Shown piece after piece: positions 1-7,196 of a stretch of 37,765 nt of DNA. This stretch comes from Klebsiella pneumoniae (GTDB lineage Bacteria; Myxococcota_A; UBA796; GCA-2862545). Under the pieces are notes generated by a model. That model was given only the letters and a program-made list of their open reading frames with translations, made no database searches and was not told the DNA's origin. Every line of letters starts with the position of its first letter. Positions within the stretch are counted from its first letter, which is position 1. The translations under genes were made by a program, and so were the position numbers. The stretch spans positions 1 through 37,765 of the forward strand of contig CAMASI010000041.1 of the NCBI GenBank assembly GCA_945861065.1, given 5' to 3'.

Positions 1-179
1 GTCGCGAGGGAGGTGAGGCCGCCGCCGGACAAGGAACGGGGTGCAACCCGAGGGAAGGCGTGCTTGACGCACTCCGACCGAGGGTGGGGTCCCCGTGACG
101 AAGTCCCGCGGATGGCATCGCCTCCCGCAGTAGGTGCGCAATCTCCGACTGGCTGCTAGGCCGAACGGTTGGCGGGCAC
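1..179. other. Window edge, no gene recognised
   Basis: This stretch lies downstream of rlmH on the minus strand. Two minus-strand frames stay open to the window edge, but neither has a convincing start codon, ribosome-binding site or recognisable family motif. It does not match the conserved cores of RNase P RNA, tmRNA, 6S RNA or SRP RNA. It may contain the 3' continuation of the ribosomal operon or a spacer; nothing more can be supported. Confidence 0.3.
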
Positions 180-644
180 TTACCCTTCGTGGTGGTAAGG
201 CCCGCCCTGTTCCATTGTCCAAGTGCGATAGAGTTGTTCCCACAGGACAACCCTGGCGACGTCGTGGGCCAATACGAGGTCGCTCAGGCGCACGACTCGC
301 CACGCGCGGGCGCGCAACGCCTCGCTATGGCCCCAGCCGCCGCCTAGGGCGAGAACCAGGTCCCCGTCGGCGCGCCCGACCGACACCAAGTTGCGAAAGC
401 CCTCGGTGGTCAGCGCCTCACCGCGCTCGTCGAAGACGACGAGTCGGTCGCGCGGTTTGAGTTGGCGCGCGATTCGTTCGCTTTCTACCGTGCGGACACG
501 TTCGACGTCGCCCCGGTATGGTTCGGGCGCCACGTCCACTTCCTCGACCTTTAGGCCACGGACGAGGCGCTTCTTCCACTCCGCCACAGCGTCGTCGGCC
601 CAATCGCATCGACCGCCGCCCACACGAAGCACACGAACCTTCAC
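180..644 (-). CDS. rlmH: 23S rRNA pseudouridine-1915 N3-methyltransferase RlmH
   Basis: RlmH is a SPOUT-class methyltransferase that uses S-adenosylmethionine to methylate pseudouridine 1915 in helix 69 of 23S rRNA on assembled ribosomes. The 154-residue length is normal for the family. The C-terminal half shows the family pattern: a Gly-rich SAM loop (LALGGGWGHS), then LSDLVLAHDVARVVLWEQLYR, which corresponds to the usual LSxMTLPHELARVLLxEQLYR region, and the terminal GGPYHH, which matches the catalytic-end GHPYHR signature. The common GGPEG of the SAM loop is GGGWG here, a modest deviation. The gene overlaps the end of rsfS by four bases and is the last recognised member of the rplU-rpmA-obgE-rsfS-rlmH operon. 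An rsfS-rlmH pair is a common bacterial arrangement. Identification is confident from motifs, length and context. Confidence 0.95.
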   Translation of the reverse strand: MKVRVLRVGGGRCDWADDAVAEWKKRLVRGLKVEEVDVAPEPYRGDVERVRTVESERIARQLKPRDRLVVFDERGEALTTEGFRNLVSVGRADGDLVLALGGGWGHSEALRARAWRVVRLSDLVLAHDVARVVLWEQLYRTWTMEQGGPYHHEG

Positions 645-1048
645 GCCGTAGGTGAACCGGTGGCGGGGACGGCGACGCGTGCGGCATCCGACCAGAGGCT
701 ATCGAGGTGGTAGAAGCCTCGCATCGGCTGGTCGAAGACGTGCACAATGACGGCTTCCACGTCGACGAGCACCCATCGCCCTCCGGCGTAGCCTTCCATG
801 GTCGTGATTTTCTGGCCGAGTTCTTCGCGCGCGATTCGGCGCACTTCGTCGGCCAAGGCCTGAGCGTGGCGTCGATTCTGCGCAGTGACGAGTACGAAGA
901 AGCTGCAGAAATCAACGAGCGGACGCATGTCGAGCACGATCACGTCTTCGCCCTTCTTGTCTTGGGTCGCGACCGCCAATGCGATCGCCAATTCCTCGCT
1001 ACGGATAGCGCCTCCTCTGGGGAGCGCGGTTGCGCTCTCTACGGACAT
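641..1048 (-). CDS. rsfS: Ribosome silencing factor RsfS (YbeB/Iojap family)
   Basis: RsfS binds ribosomal protein uL14 and blocks subunit joining during starvation. The 135-residue product has the family pattern in order: EELAIALAVATQDKKGEDV near the N-terminus, the LVDFCSFFVLVTA core (usually DYFVIxTGxS), and GRWVLVDVEAVIVHVF followed by RGFYHLDSLW (usually WVLLDxGDVVVHVFxxExRxFYxLExLW). The frame is open much further upstream, but that part overlaps obgE and is low-complexity Arg-rich. I chose the second of two adjacent ATG codons (1048). It shares its A with the obgE stop (TGATG), and AGGAGG lies 7 bases upstream, against 4 bases for the first ATG at 1051. Translational coupling to obgE is therefore likely. 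Confidence 0.93.
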   Translation of the reverse strand: MSVESATALPRGGAIRSEELAIALAVATQDKKGEDVIVLDMRPLVDFCSFFVLVTAQNRRHAQALADEVRRIAREELGQKITTMEGYAGGRWVLVDVEAVIVHVFDQPMRGFYHLDSLWSDAARVAVPATGSPTA

Positions 1049-2070
1049 CATGGTGCCTCCTGCCTCGATTCGGCAAGTGCTGCTTGTTTGAACAACTCGA
1101 TGATCCGCGCCCGCAGCGCGTCGATGCCTTCGCCGGTGGTGGACGAGATCGGCAGCACGTCGGCGCCGGTATGCGTCGCCAACGCGGCGCGGGCTTGCCC
1201 AACTTGTTCGGGTTCGACGAGGTCGCAACGCGACAACACGACGATTTCCGGACGATCGGACAGGTCGCCTTCCCACTGGGCGATCTCGCGCCGAATGGAC
1301 TCCCATCGAGCGATCACGCCTTCTTCGGCGTCGATCGATACGAGGTGGACCAAAGCCGCGCACCGCTGCACGTGTTTTAGGAAACGATGGCCGAGACCAG
1401 CGCCGTCGCTGGCGCCCTCGATGAGTCCCGGGAGGTCGGCGATGACGATCCTGGAATCGTCGCCAAGGTCCACGACGCCGAGCACCGGGTACAGCGTTGT
1501 GAAGGCGTAGTCGGCCACCTTAGGTCGGGCCGCCGTGAACTGCCCGATAAGCGTGCTCTTGCCTGCGTTTGGAAACCCCACCAGGCCAATATCGGCGATG
1601 AGGCGAAGCTCCAGCCGAACGGCGCGTTGGGTCGCTGCAGCGCCTTCTGTGGCGACGTCAGGGGTACGGTAGGTGGGCGTCGCGAAATGAACGTTGCCGA
1701 GCCCGCCGTTTCCCCCGGGAATTGTCCAGCGAAAGCCCTCGGTATGAAGGTCCGAAAGCTGCTCCTCCGTCTCCTCATCAATGATGACCGTGCCGACAGG
1801 CACCTCGAGAATCAGGCTTTCGGCGGATTGGCCCTTCTTGTGGCCTCCGGTACCCGGGCTGCCATGGGTCGCCTGGTAAAGCTTGTTCCAACGGAAGTCG
1901 GCGAGTGTGTTGCGGTTCGCGGTCGCGACCAGGATCAACGCCCCGCCGCGTCCGCCGTCGCCGCCGTCGGGTCCGCCACGGGGCATGTGTTTGCCGCGCC
2001 GAAACGAGACACAACCGTCTCCACCGCGCCCGGAGGCCACGGTGATCCGAACTTCATCGACAAACCGCAC
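1048..2070 (-). CDS. obgE: GTPase Obg/CgtA
   Basis: Obg is a large-subunit assembly and stress-response GTPase. The 340 residues show the Gly-rich Obg fold (about 1-158, with GGPDGGDGGRGG at 32-43) followed by the G domain. G1 is GFPNAGKST (165-173), the switch region is YAFTTLYPVLG (188-198), G3 is DLPGLIEGA (212-220), and G5 is ISSTTGEG (308-315). The G4 motif reads SRCD (280-283) instead of the canonical NKxD. The guanine-specifying Asp is kept, but the Asn and Lys are changed to Ser and Arg. There is no C-terminal OCT domain; the protein ends soon after G5. The gene sits between rpmA and rsfS in the classical ribosome-biogenesis operon and ends in a TGATG overlap with rsfS. Confidence 0.96.
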   Translation of the reverse strand: MRFVDEVRITVASGRGGDGCVSFRRGKHMPRGGPDGGDGGRGGALILVATANRNTLADFRWNKLYQATHGSPGTGGHKKGQSAESLILEVPVGTVIIDEETEEQLSDLHTEGFRWTIPGGNGGLGNVHFATPTYRTPDVATEGAAATQRAVRLELRLIADIGLVGFPNAGKSTLIGQFTAARPKVADYAFTTLYPVLGVVDLGDDSRIVIADLPGLIEGASDGAGLGHRFLKHVQRCAALVHLVSIDAEEGVIARWESIRREIAQWEGDLSDRPEIVVLSRCDLVEPEQVGQARAALATHTGADVLPISSTTGEGIDALRARIIELFKQAALAESRQEAP

Positions 2071-2088
2071 GACACAACCAGGAGACGA

Positions 2089-2346
2089 TCAGCCCTCGAT
2101 GGGCGTGACGGCCACAAAGGCGCGGTGGTTGCGCTCGTAGAAGCGCACCGTGCCTGGAATTCGCGCGAACAGCGTGAAGTCACGGCCCATGGCGACGTTC
2201 TCGCCCGGGTGGAACTTCGTGCCGACTTGCCGCACGATGATGTTGCCGCCGATGACTTTCTCGCCGCCGTAGCGCTTGACGCCGCGGAATTTCGGGCCAG
2301 AATCGCGGCCGTTCCTAGAGGAACCTTGACCTTTTTTGTGTGCCAT
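2089..2346 (-). CDS. rpmA: 50S ribosomal protein bL27
   Basis: This is large-subunit protein bL27, whose N-terminus reaches the peptidyl-transferase centre. The 85 residues match the family from end to end: [16 protein letters not shown], then [19 protein letters not shown], then [16 protein letters not shown]. The start is unambiguous because the conserved MAHKKG is the true N-terminus. No Firmicute-type cleavable N-terminal extension is present. The gene follows rplU after 3 bases and precedes obgE by 18 bases, so it is part of one transcript running from rplU to rlmH. Confidence 0.98.
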   Translation of the reverse strand: MAHKKGQGSSRNGRDSGPKFRGVKRYGGEKVIGGNIIVRQVGTKFHPGENVAMGRDFTLFARIPGTVRFYERNHRAFVAVTPIEG

Positions 2347-2349
2347 TGC

Positions 2350-2658
2350 TCAGCTCACGATGTCGAGAATTTCGAGGGTGGTATGCGACGCGCGGAAGCC
2401 GTGACGACGGCGAAACCGCCGGGTGCGGATATACTTGAGGCTGGTGACCTTGGGGCCACGCGGGTGCGCGACCACGCGGGCAGTCACGTTGGCGCCGGGA
2501 ACGGTGGGTGAACCGAGCAACACTGCGTCCCCGCCGATCATCAACACGCGATCGATCTGGATTGTTGCGCCGATTTCTGCGTCCAAAAGGTCGACCCGGA
2601 TCGTCTCCCCCTTGGCCACGCGGTACTGCTTCCCGCTGGCTTCGATGATGGCGTACAT
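2350..2658 (-). CDS. rplU: 50S ribosomal protein bL21
   Basis: This is large-subunit protein bL21, 102 residues, the usual length. The N-terminus MYAIIEASGKQYRVAKGETI is diagnostic for the family (MYAIIxTGGKQYKVxxGD). The C-terminal KVTSLKYIRTRRFRRRHGFR matches the RNA-binding KYKRRKNYRRKxGHR region. It is the first gene of the ribosome-biogenesis operon, and its start lies 86 bases from the divergent TetR gene. The operon promoter should therefore lie in 2659-2744. Confidence 0.97.
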   Translation of the reverse strand: MYAIIEASGKQYRVAKGETIRVDLLDAEIGATIQIDRVLMIGGDAVLLGSPTVPGANVTARVVAHPRGPKVTSLKYIRTRRFRRRHGFRASHTTLEILDIVS

Positions 2659-2690
2659 CTATTGTCTCCGGCGCGGGTCGTTGTTCCGCA

Positions 2691-2701
2691 CGCGATTCGC
2701 G
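2691..2701. promoter_or_regulatory. Small inverted repeat in rplU/tetR divergent spacer
   Basis: CGCGA-T-TCGCG is a perfect 5-base inverted repeat with a one-base centre, located in the 86-base spacer between rplU and the divergent TetR gene. TetR regulators often bind such short palindromes next to their own gene, so this is a candidate operator. In GC-rich DNA a repeat this short can arise by chance. Confidence 0.25.
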
Positions 2702-2744
2702 CGGCATCTACGCGGTCGGTCGGGGCGTGTCAAGGAGGGTGACG

Positions 2745-3350
2745 GTGGGTAGACGAGAGGACAACAAGGCGGACAAACGGCGCAGGTTGATCGACGCGGC
2801 CGTTGTTGTATTCGGGCAAGTCGGCGTGGATGCAGCGACAATCGATGCCATCGTCCTTCACGCGGGCGTCGCACGTGGCACGTTTTACCTGTATTTCGCG
2901 GATAAACTAGCGGTTTTTGACGCGATCCTGGATCAGTGGGACGAACCTGTCGTTGGATTGCTGACCGACGTCTCGACGTCGCTGTTGCAAGCCACGACGT
3001 TTGAGGAGGTGCGCGTGATCTGGGAGGGAATGGCGGTCGGCTTGGCGGTCGTGGGGCTGGCCGAATCCGCCGCCTTGACGCTGGCGTTTCGGGAACTGCG
3101 AGGATCCGGGCCAGCGGCCGCACTTGTGGCCAAGCGGGAGGCCCGAATCGTCGACTTGGTGGTGGCGTTTACGACGGACGTTTCCGCCCGTGGGCTCGTC
3201 CGAATCGAAGAGCCACGAATTGCGGCACTGATCGTCATCGGGGCCACGGAGCGTTTGGTGTGGGAGGGGCTGAATGGCCGAATCACCTCGCCAGCCACCG
3301 CAGCCGCTACGGCGGTGGCGCTGTTTGCGACGGCGTTTGCGATCCGATGA
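2745..3350 (+). CDS. TetR/AcrR family transcriptional regulator
   Basis: This is a one-component DNA-binding regulator of about 201 residues. The N-terminus has the TetR helix-turn-helix: KRRRLIDAAVVVFGQVGVDA leads into helix 2, and HAGVARGTFYLYFADK is the recognition helix with the family hallmark GTFYxYFxxK. The remaining residues are a variable ligand-binding and dimerisation domain, so the inducer cannot be predicted. I chose GTG at 2745 because AGGAGG (2733-2738) lies 6 bases upstream; in-frame GTGs at 2727 and 2739 are poorer. The gene is divergent from the rplU operon. Its last 44 bases overlap the 3' end of the opposing lipoprotein gene, so there is no room for a terminator between them. 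Confidence 0.9.
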   Translation: MGRREDNKADKRRRLIDAAVVVFGQVGVDAATIDAIVLHAGVARGTFYLYFADKLAVFDAILDQWDEPVVGLLTDVSTSLLQATTFEEVRVIWEGMAVGLAVVGLAESAALTLAFRELRGSGPAAALVAKREARIVDLVVAFTTDVSARGLVRIEEPRIAALIVIGATERLVWEGLNGRITSPATAAATAVALFATAFAIR

Positions 3351-4416
3351 TGGCCGCGGCAGCGACGGTGCGAACGCGTTGGCTTTCGTCGCCCAGGAGT
3401 CGTGCCAACGCAGATTCGCCCTCTTTGCCGCAGCGAGTCAACCAGTCGACCCAAGCGGCTCTCACGCGGGTGGTGCCGCTTTCGGCCCCAGCCAGGGCGG
3501 ATTCGCAAATTTGGCGTTGGGCGCGGCGTCCCCACCTGGTCGACCACACCCAGAGGTGATCGACGGCGATTTCGACGACGTCGTCGTCCCCAACCGCAAG
3601 GGCCGCGACAAACGCGTCCGGATCTGGGTCGAGGCTCAGGCTGGCGAGGCGTGCAGCGTCGTCAGTGCCCCTAGCGGCGTGTGCGAGCAGTGGACGGGCT
3701 CCGTCTAGCGCAAGCAGGGTTTCGACCAAAGACACGCGCTGCAACTCGTCGCCGACGTCGAGCGTGCGGGACAGTGTTGCTTCTGCGCTCCGGTCGCCCA
3801 ACGCCCAGCGGGCAGCGGCGAGGCTCGCCTTGACCTCGGGTTCGGACCGCTGCTCGGCGGCCAGTAGGGCGGGAATCAACGCGGGGCTTCCTGTGTGGCC
3901 GACGTGTTGAAAGAGCACCGTGTCCCAGGGGATGTCGCCCGTCCGTAACCACTGGTCGAGAAAAGCGACGGCGTCCACGTCCCCTGAACGCGCTGCCGCC
4001 ACCGCCAGGGGGGCCTGCTGCCAGGGCTCTTCGGGTCGTGGCCAAAGGGTCGAGGCGCGGCTGCCGGCGGCCGGTCCCAGGGCCCACAGGGTGATGGCCA
4101 ATCCGGGGCTATCAATGGGCGTTGTTTCCACCCAGCGAAGCACGACTTCCGTCCCCGAGGGGCTGCCGAGGAGCGCGGGAACCACCGATTCCCACACCTC
4201 AGAGGCCTCGTCCTGTGCTGCGTGGGTGGCCCAGGGGTGGGCCCCGTCGGCACCTACCAAGGCGGACAACGCCAAGGAACGGATCGCTGGGTCCTTGGAT
4301 TGGGTAGCGGTGACGAGCGTTTCACGCGGATCGGCAGCGGGACGTGCGTCGCCGGCAGCTTCCAGTGGCGTGGCGTGGGGTGCACAGGCGACGAACAGGA
4401 GGGAATACGCGATCAT
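3307..4416 (-). CDS. HEAT-like repeat lipoprotein, cofactor unknown
   Basis: The 369-residue product begins with a short hydrophobic segment ending in LLFVAC (Cys 11), a plausible though not perfect lipobox, so it is probably an exported lipoprotein. The body consists of Ala/Leu-rich helical pairs, such as DPAIRSLALSALVGAD, EPEVKASLAAARWALGD and SQRVRTVAAAAI, the usual look of HEAT/PBS-lyase-like repeats that form protein-binding solenoids. No catalytic motif is visible. The chosen ATG at 4416 overlaps the TGA of the double-FHA gene as ATGA, so the two are probably translationally coupled. An upstream extension of the frame is Arg/Pro-rich and overlaps the FHA gene, so I rejected it. The 3' end overlaps the tetR gene by 44 bases. 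The specific role is unknown. Confidence 0.75.
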   Translation of the reverse strand: MIAYSLLFVACAPHATPLEAAGDARPAADPRETLVTATQSKDPAIRSLALSALVGADGAHPWATHAAQDEASEVWESVVPALLGSPSGTEVVLRWVETTPIDSPGLAITLWALGPAAGSRASTLWPRPEEPWQQAPLAVAAARSGDVDAVAFLDQWLRTGDIPWDTVLFQHVGHTGSPALIPALLAAEQRSEPEVKASLAAARWALGDRSAEATLSRTLDVGDELQRVSLVETLLALDGARPLLAHAARGTDDAARLASLSLDPDPDAFVAALAVGDDDVVEIAVDHLWVWSTRWGRRAQRQICESALAGAESGTTRVRAAWVDWLTRCGKEGESALARLLGDESQRVRTVAAAAIIGSQTPSQTAPPP

Positions 4417-5933
4417 CCGCCGATTCGGCTCAGGTGGTGTCGCGCGGACACGTCCGCTGGATCCTGCGTGGCCAAATTGCGCCACGCTGCAGCGGCACCC
4501 GGGTCGCGGGCGGCCTCCAGGCGGGCGGCTGCCTCCCAAGCGGCGCGATTTCGCGTGGCCTGTTCCGTGTCGAGCGTCGCTAGTGCGGACCGCGCGGCCG
4601 TGCGTTGTTGGAGGTCGCGGCTTTTCAGAAGGGCAGTCCAAGCGGCGCGCGCTCCGGGATCGCCTGCCGTACGGAGGCGCTCAGCCGCAATCATCGCGTC
4701 AGACCAATTGCGAGATCGTTCACTCTGGCCGATGGCCCCGATCACAACAGGATCCTCGCCCCAGGTGGCGAATAGCGCAGAGCGTGACGTTCGGTCGCCT
4801 CTGGCGAGAAAGGCGTCTCGACGGGCCGCGTCGGTTTGCATTTCGGTGGCTCGGGCCTCGACGACGGCGCTGAGCGCCTCCAGCGCGAGCAATTCCGATG
4901 CGGCGACGGCGAATTTACGGGCGTCGGCGTTTGTCGGATCCACCAGCAGGACGCGGTAGAAATCCTCGACGCCATCCTTGTAGGCCCCGGCGCGCATGCG
5001 ATCGACGCCGTGGTCGAACAGCGAGCGGGTGGAAGAGGCCGGTAGGCCAGCGGGCAAGCGCATTTCCCAGGGCGGGGCGCGCAATGGCGCGACTTCGGTC
5101 GCTGCGTAGCGCCACCACAGCAGGCCCCCAAGCCCGACGGTCGCCGCGGCGATGACGAAGACAGCGACCGCGGTGACACCCGCGATCGCGGCCATCCAAA
5201 CGCCTCCTTGGGCTTCTCTGGGTGCCGTCACGGGGGCGGGCACGGCGCTGGGCGCAGCCGGGACGAGGGAAGGGGCGTCGATCATCGACCGATCGGAGGG
5301 CGGACCGTCCAGGAGTAGCCAACGCAGGTCGCTATTTCCGATCCGCACGACGTCGCCGTGTACGAGCATCCGTTCGCGGACGCGGGCGCCGTTGACAAAC
5401 ACGCCGTTCGCGCTGCCGAGGTCTTTGAGCGTCGTCGCGCCCCCACGCACGTCGATTCGGGCGTGTTGTCGTGACGCGGCCGGGTCCGCCAGCACCACCT
5501 CGGCTTCTTCGCTGCGGCCGATCACGGCGCCTTCGTCGTCGACTGGGTAGCGCGCCGTGGTTCCATGGCCTTGAACGATCTCCAGCCACCCGCGCGGACG
5601 TTGCACGACCCGGCGTACGCGGGTTCCGCCTTCCAGCCGAAACCGAAGGGTGAAAGGGTCGATACTGACTTCGTCGCCGTCCCTGAGACGCTGTGATTGA
5701 ATGCGTCGGCCCCCCAAGTAGGTGCCGTTGCCGCTTCCTAGATCCTCAACGGTGGCGCCTTCCGCATCCACCACCACTTGAAGGTGTCGGCGGGACACAC
5801 CGACGTCGGGCAGCACGAGGTCGTTGTCGTCTGAACGGCCCATGCGGGTCGTGCCCAATTTGAGGGCGACGATTCGGTCCGGCGAACCGGACTGGCGTAC
5901 CGTGACCTCGACGCCGAATGGCTTTTTTGCCAT
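4413..5933 (-). CDS. Membrane protein with two FHA domains and helical C-terminus
   Basis: FHA domains bind phosphothreonine peptides. This 506-residue protein has two. FHA1 (about 5-100) contains MGRSDDNDLVLPDVGVSRRH and DLGSGNGTYLGG. FHA2 (about 115-210) contains IGRSEEAEVVLADPAASRQH and DLGSANGVFVNG. Both keep the GR, SRxH and NG residues that contact phosphothreonine. A Pro/Ala linker and one strong transmembrane helix (about 246-274) follow, then a helical, TPR-like C-terminal half rich in Ala, Arg and Asp. The likely topology is cytoplasmic FHA domains and an external helical domain. The ATG at 5933 shares one base with the stop of the upstream FHA gene (TGATG). The protein probably reads Ser/Thr kinase signalling; a kinase gene lies at 23221-24675. 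Confidence 0.88.
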   Translation of the reverse strand: MAKKPFGVEVTVRQSGSPDRIVALKLGTTRMGRSDDNDLVLPDVGVSRRHLQVVVDAEGATVEDLGSGNGTYLGGRRIQSQRLRDGDEVSIDPFTLRFRLEGGTRVRRVVQRPRGWLEIVQGHGTTARYPVDDEGAVIGRSEEAEVVLADPAASRQHARIDVRGGATTLKDLGSANGVFVNGARVRERMLVHGDVVRIGNSDLRWLLLDGPPSDRSMIDAPSLVPAAPSAVPAPVTAPREAQGGVWMAAIAGVTAVAVFVIAAATVGLGGLLWWRYAATEVAPLRAPPWEMRLPAGLPASSTRSLFDHGVDRMRAGAYKDGVEDFYRVLLVDPTNADARKFAVAASELLALEALSAVVEARATEMQTDAARRDAFLARGDRTSRSALFATWGEDPVVIGAIGQSERSRNWSDAMIAAERLRTAGDPGARAAWTALLKSRDLQQRTAARSALATLDTEQATRNRAAWEAAARLEAARDPGAAAAWRNLATQDPADVSARHHLSRIGG

Positions 5934-6325
5934 CAAAAGGGCCAGTACCAGGGTTTGCGCGGTTTCGCGGGTGGGGGCGCTACACGTTCCGCGGCGCGCT
6001 CTGCGGTCACTTGGTTGGACAGCGCCTCGTCAAAGGTCTTGACGGCGAACGCGTAGGTCGACACCGAAATGGAATCGCCGACTTTGAGGGCAATCGGTCC
6101 AGAAACGCGCACGTCGTTGACGAAGGTGCCGTTCCGGGAGCCGGTGTCATTCACCCACAAGGTGCCGTTCCTCCAAATCAACCGAACGTGGTAGCGCGAC
6201 ACGCCCTCGTCGTTGATAACGATGCCGTTGTCTTCGGCCCGGCCCATGGTCAGGCCGGACTCCAAGACCACAAACCGCTGGCCGTGCAGCGGCCCGGCCG
6301 TGCAGATGAGCCACGTGGAAACCAA
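5933..6325 (-). CDS. Small FHA domain protein
   Basis: This 130-residue protein consists almost entirely of one FHA domain. MGRAEDNGIVINDEGVSRYH carries the Arg and SRxH positions, and NDTGSRNGTFVND carries the SxNGT turn. The C-terminal tail is Ala/Pro/Lys-rich and ends in an aromatic KPWYWPF, which could be a docking or membrane-interacting end. The start appears to be TTG at 6325, with GGAGG about 4-5 bases upstream; no ATG or GTG is available before the conserved domain. It lies 20 bases after aroE and overlaps the start of the double-FHA gene, forming an aroE-FHA-FHA-lipoprotein transcription unit. It is probably a cytoplasmic phosphothreonine reader; the partner is unknown. Confidence 0.85.
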   Translation of the reverse strand: MVSTWLICTAGPLHGQRFVVLESGLTMGRAEDNGIVINDEGVSRYHVRLIWRNGTLWVNDTGSRNGTFVNDVRVSGPIALKVGDSISVSTYAFAVKTFDEALSNQVTAERAAERVAPPPAKPRKPWYWPF

Positions 6326-6345
6326 AGCGCCTCCGCGGCGCGCGA

Positions 6346-7104
6346 CTATCCCGTGGCTCCGAGGAATGTGTCTAAGGAAAATCGTGCAACATGCTGCAGC
6401 AGCGTCGTGCCGTCCACGAAATGGGCCCCGCGAACGCCGACCGCCGATTGAATCGGGGATGGATGGCGACTGTAGGTGAGGTCAAACCACACGCGCGTGC
6501 TGTCCGTGGGCCCCAGCGCGGCTGCGGCGGCGCCGTCACCGGAGGTACAATCGACGACCAACTGCGCAACAGGTGTTTGCCAAGGTTGCACCGAACCCTG
6601 CGGGTATTGCAGGGCCCAGGCTGCTTTGGATGGGTTTCGTGCCACAACGCAGATCGAGGGCACGCCGCGACGAACCAGGGCGAGGACCGCGGCGCGAGCG
6701 GCGCCTCCGGCACCCAACACGGCCGCAGACATCGATTGCCAGCCTGGCGTTTGCTCATCCAACGTGGCCACGATCCCGGCCGGGTCGGTGTTGTGGCCCA
6801 TCCAGCCCGATGGCGTCGGCCAGGCTGTGTTGACTGCGCCGACGGCCTCCGCTTCGGCCGTGAGACCCACGAGGCCAGACAACACGGCCGTTTTGAAGGG
6901 TGCGGTCAGGTTGGCGCCTGCGAGGCCAGACGCCGTCAACCACGCGCCGATGTCGCCCGCTGTGGGTTCCAACGCGACGTACACAGCGTCGAGTCCGCGC
7001 TCAGCGAACCAAGCATTGAACAGGGCAGGCGACTTGGAATGGCGGGCGGGTCTGCCGAGCACTGCGAACACGCGGGTGGTGCCGGAAAGGGTCTGGGCGC
7101 CCAC
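6346..7104 (-). CDS. aroE: Shikimate dehydrogenase AroE
   Basis: AroE reduces 3-dehydroshikimate to shikimate with NADPH in aromatic amino acid biosynthesis. The 252-residue product shows the substrate-binding HSKSPALFN (22-30), GANLTAPFK with catalytic Lys 71 (63-71), GAVNTAW (89-95), GHNTD with catalytic Asp 107 (103-107), and the nucleotide-binding GAGGAARA (131-138). I chose the GTG start at 7104 because AGGAGG lies 7 bases upstream. The longer frame upstream overlaps the MFS gene and is non-coding in character. It is the first gene of a unit that continues into two FHA proteins and a lipoprotein, which have no obvious metabolic link. The divergent MFS gene starts 92 bases away. Confidence 0.93.
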   Translation of the reverse strand: MGAQTLSGTTRVFAVLGRPARHSKSPALFNAWFAERGLDAVYVALEPTAGDIGAWLTASGLAGANLTAPFKTAVLSGLVGLTAEAEAVGAVNTAWPTPSGWMGHNTDPAGIVATLDEQTPGWQSMSAAVLGAGGAARAAVLALVRRGVPSICVVARNPSKAAWALQYPQGSVQPWQTPVAQLVVDCTSGDGAAAAALGPTDSTRVWFDLTYSRHPSPIQSAVGVRGAHFVDGTTLLQHVARFSLDTFLGATG

Positions 7105-7196
7105 GGATCGACCTCCTGCTCCGGTGCCGTGTAGCAGTTCTACGCCCCCGGCGAACGGTACTTCGCGGCGCTGCGGATCGGGTATGAGGCGCCGCC

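Noticed and set aside
1..179. Structural RNA (RNase P, tmRNA, 6S or SRP RNA)
   Set aside because: None of the conserved core sequences of these RNAs could be found on either strand.
3665..4087. Long open frames antisense to the HEAT-like lipoprotein and other genes
   Set aside because: They are Arg/Pro/Ser-rich shadow frames caused by high GC, without starts, ribosome-binding sites or domains.
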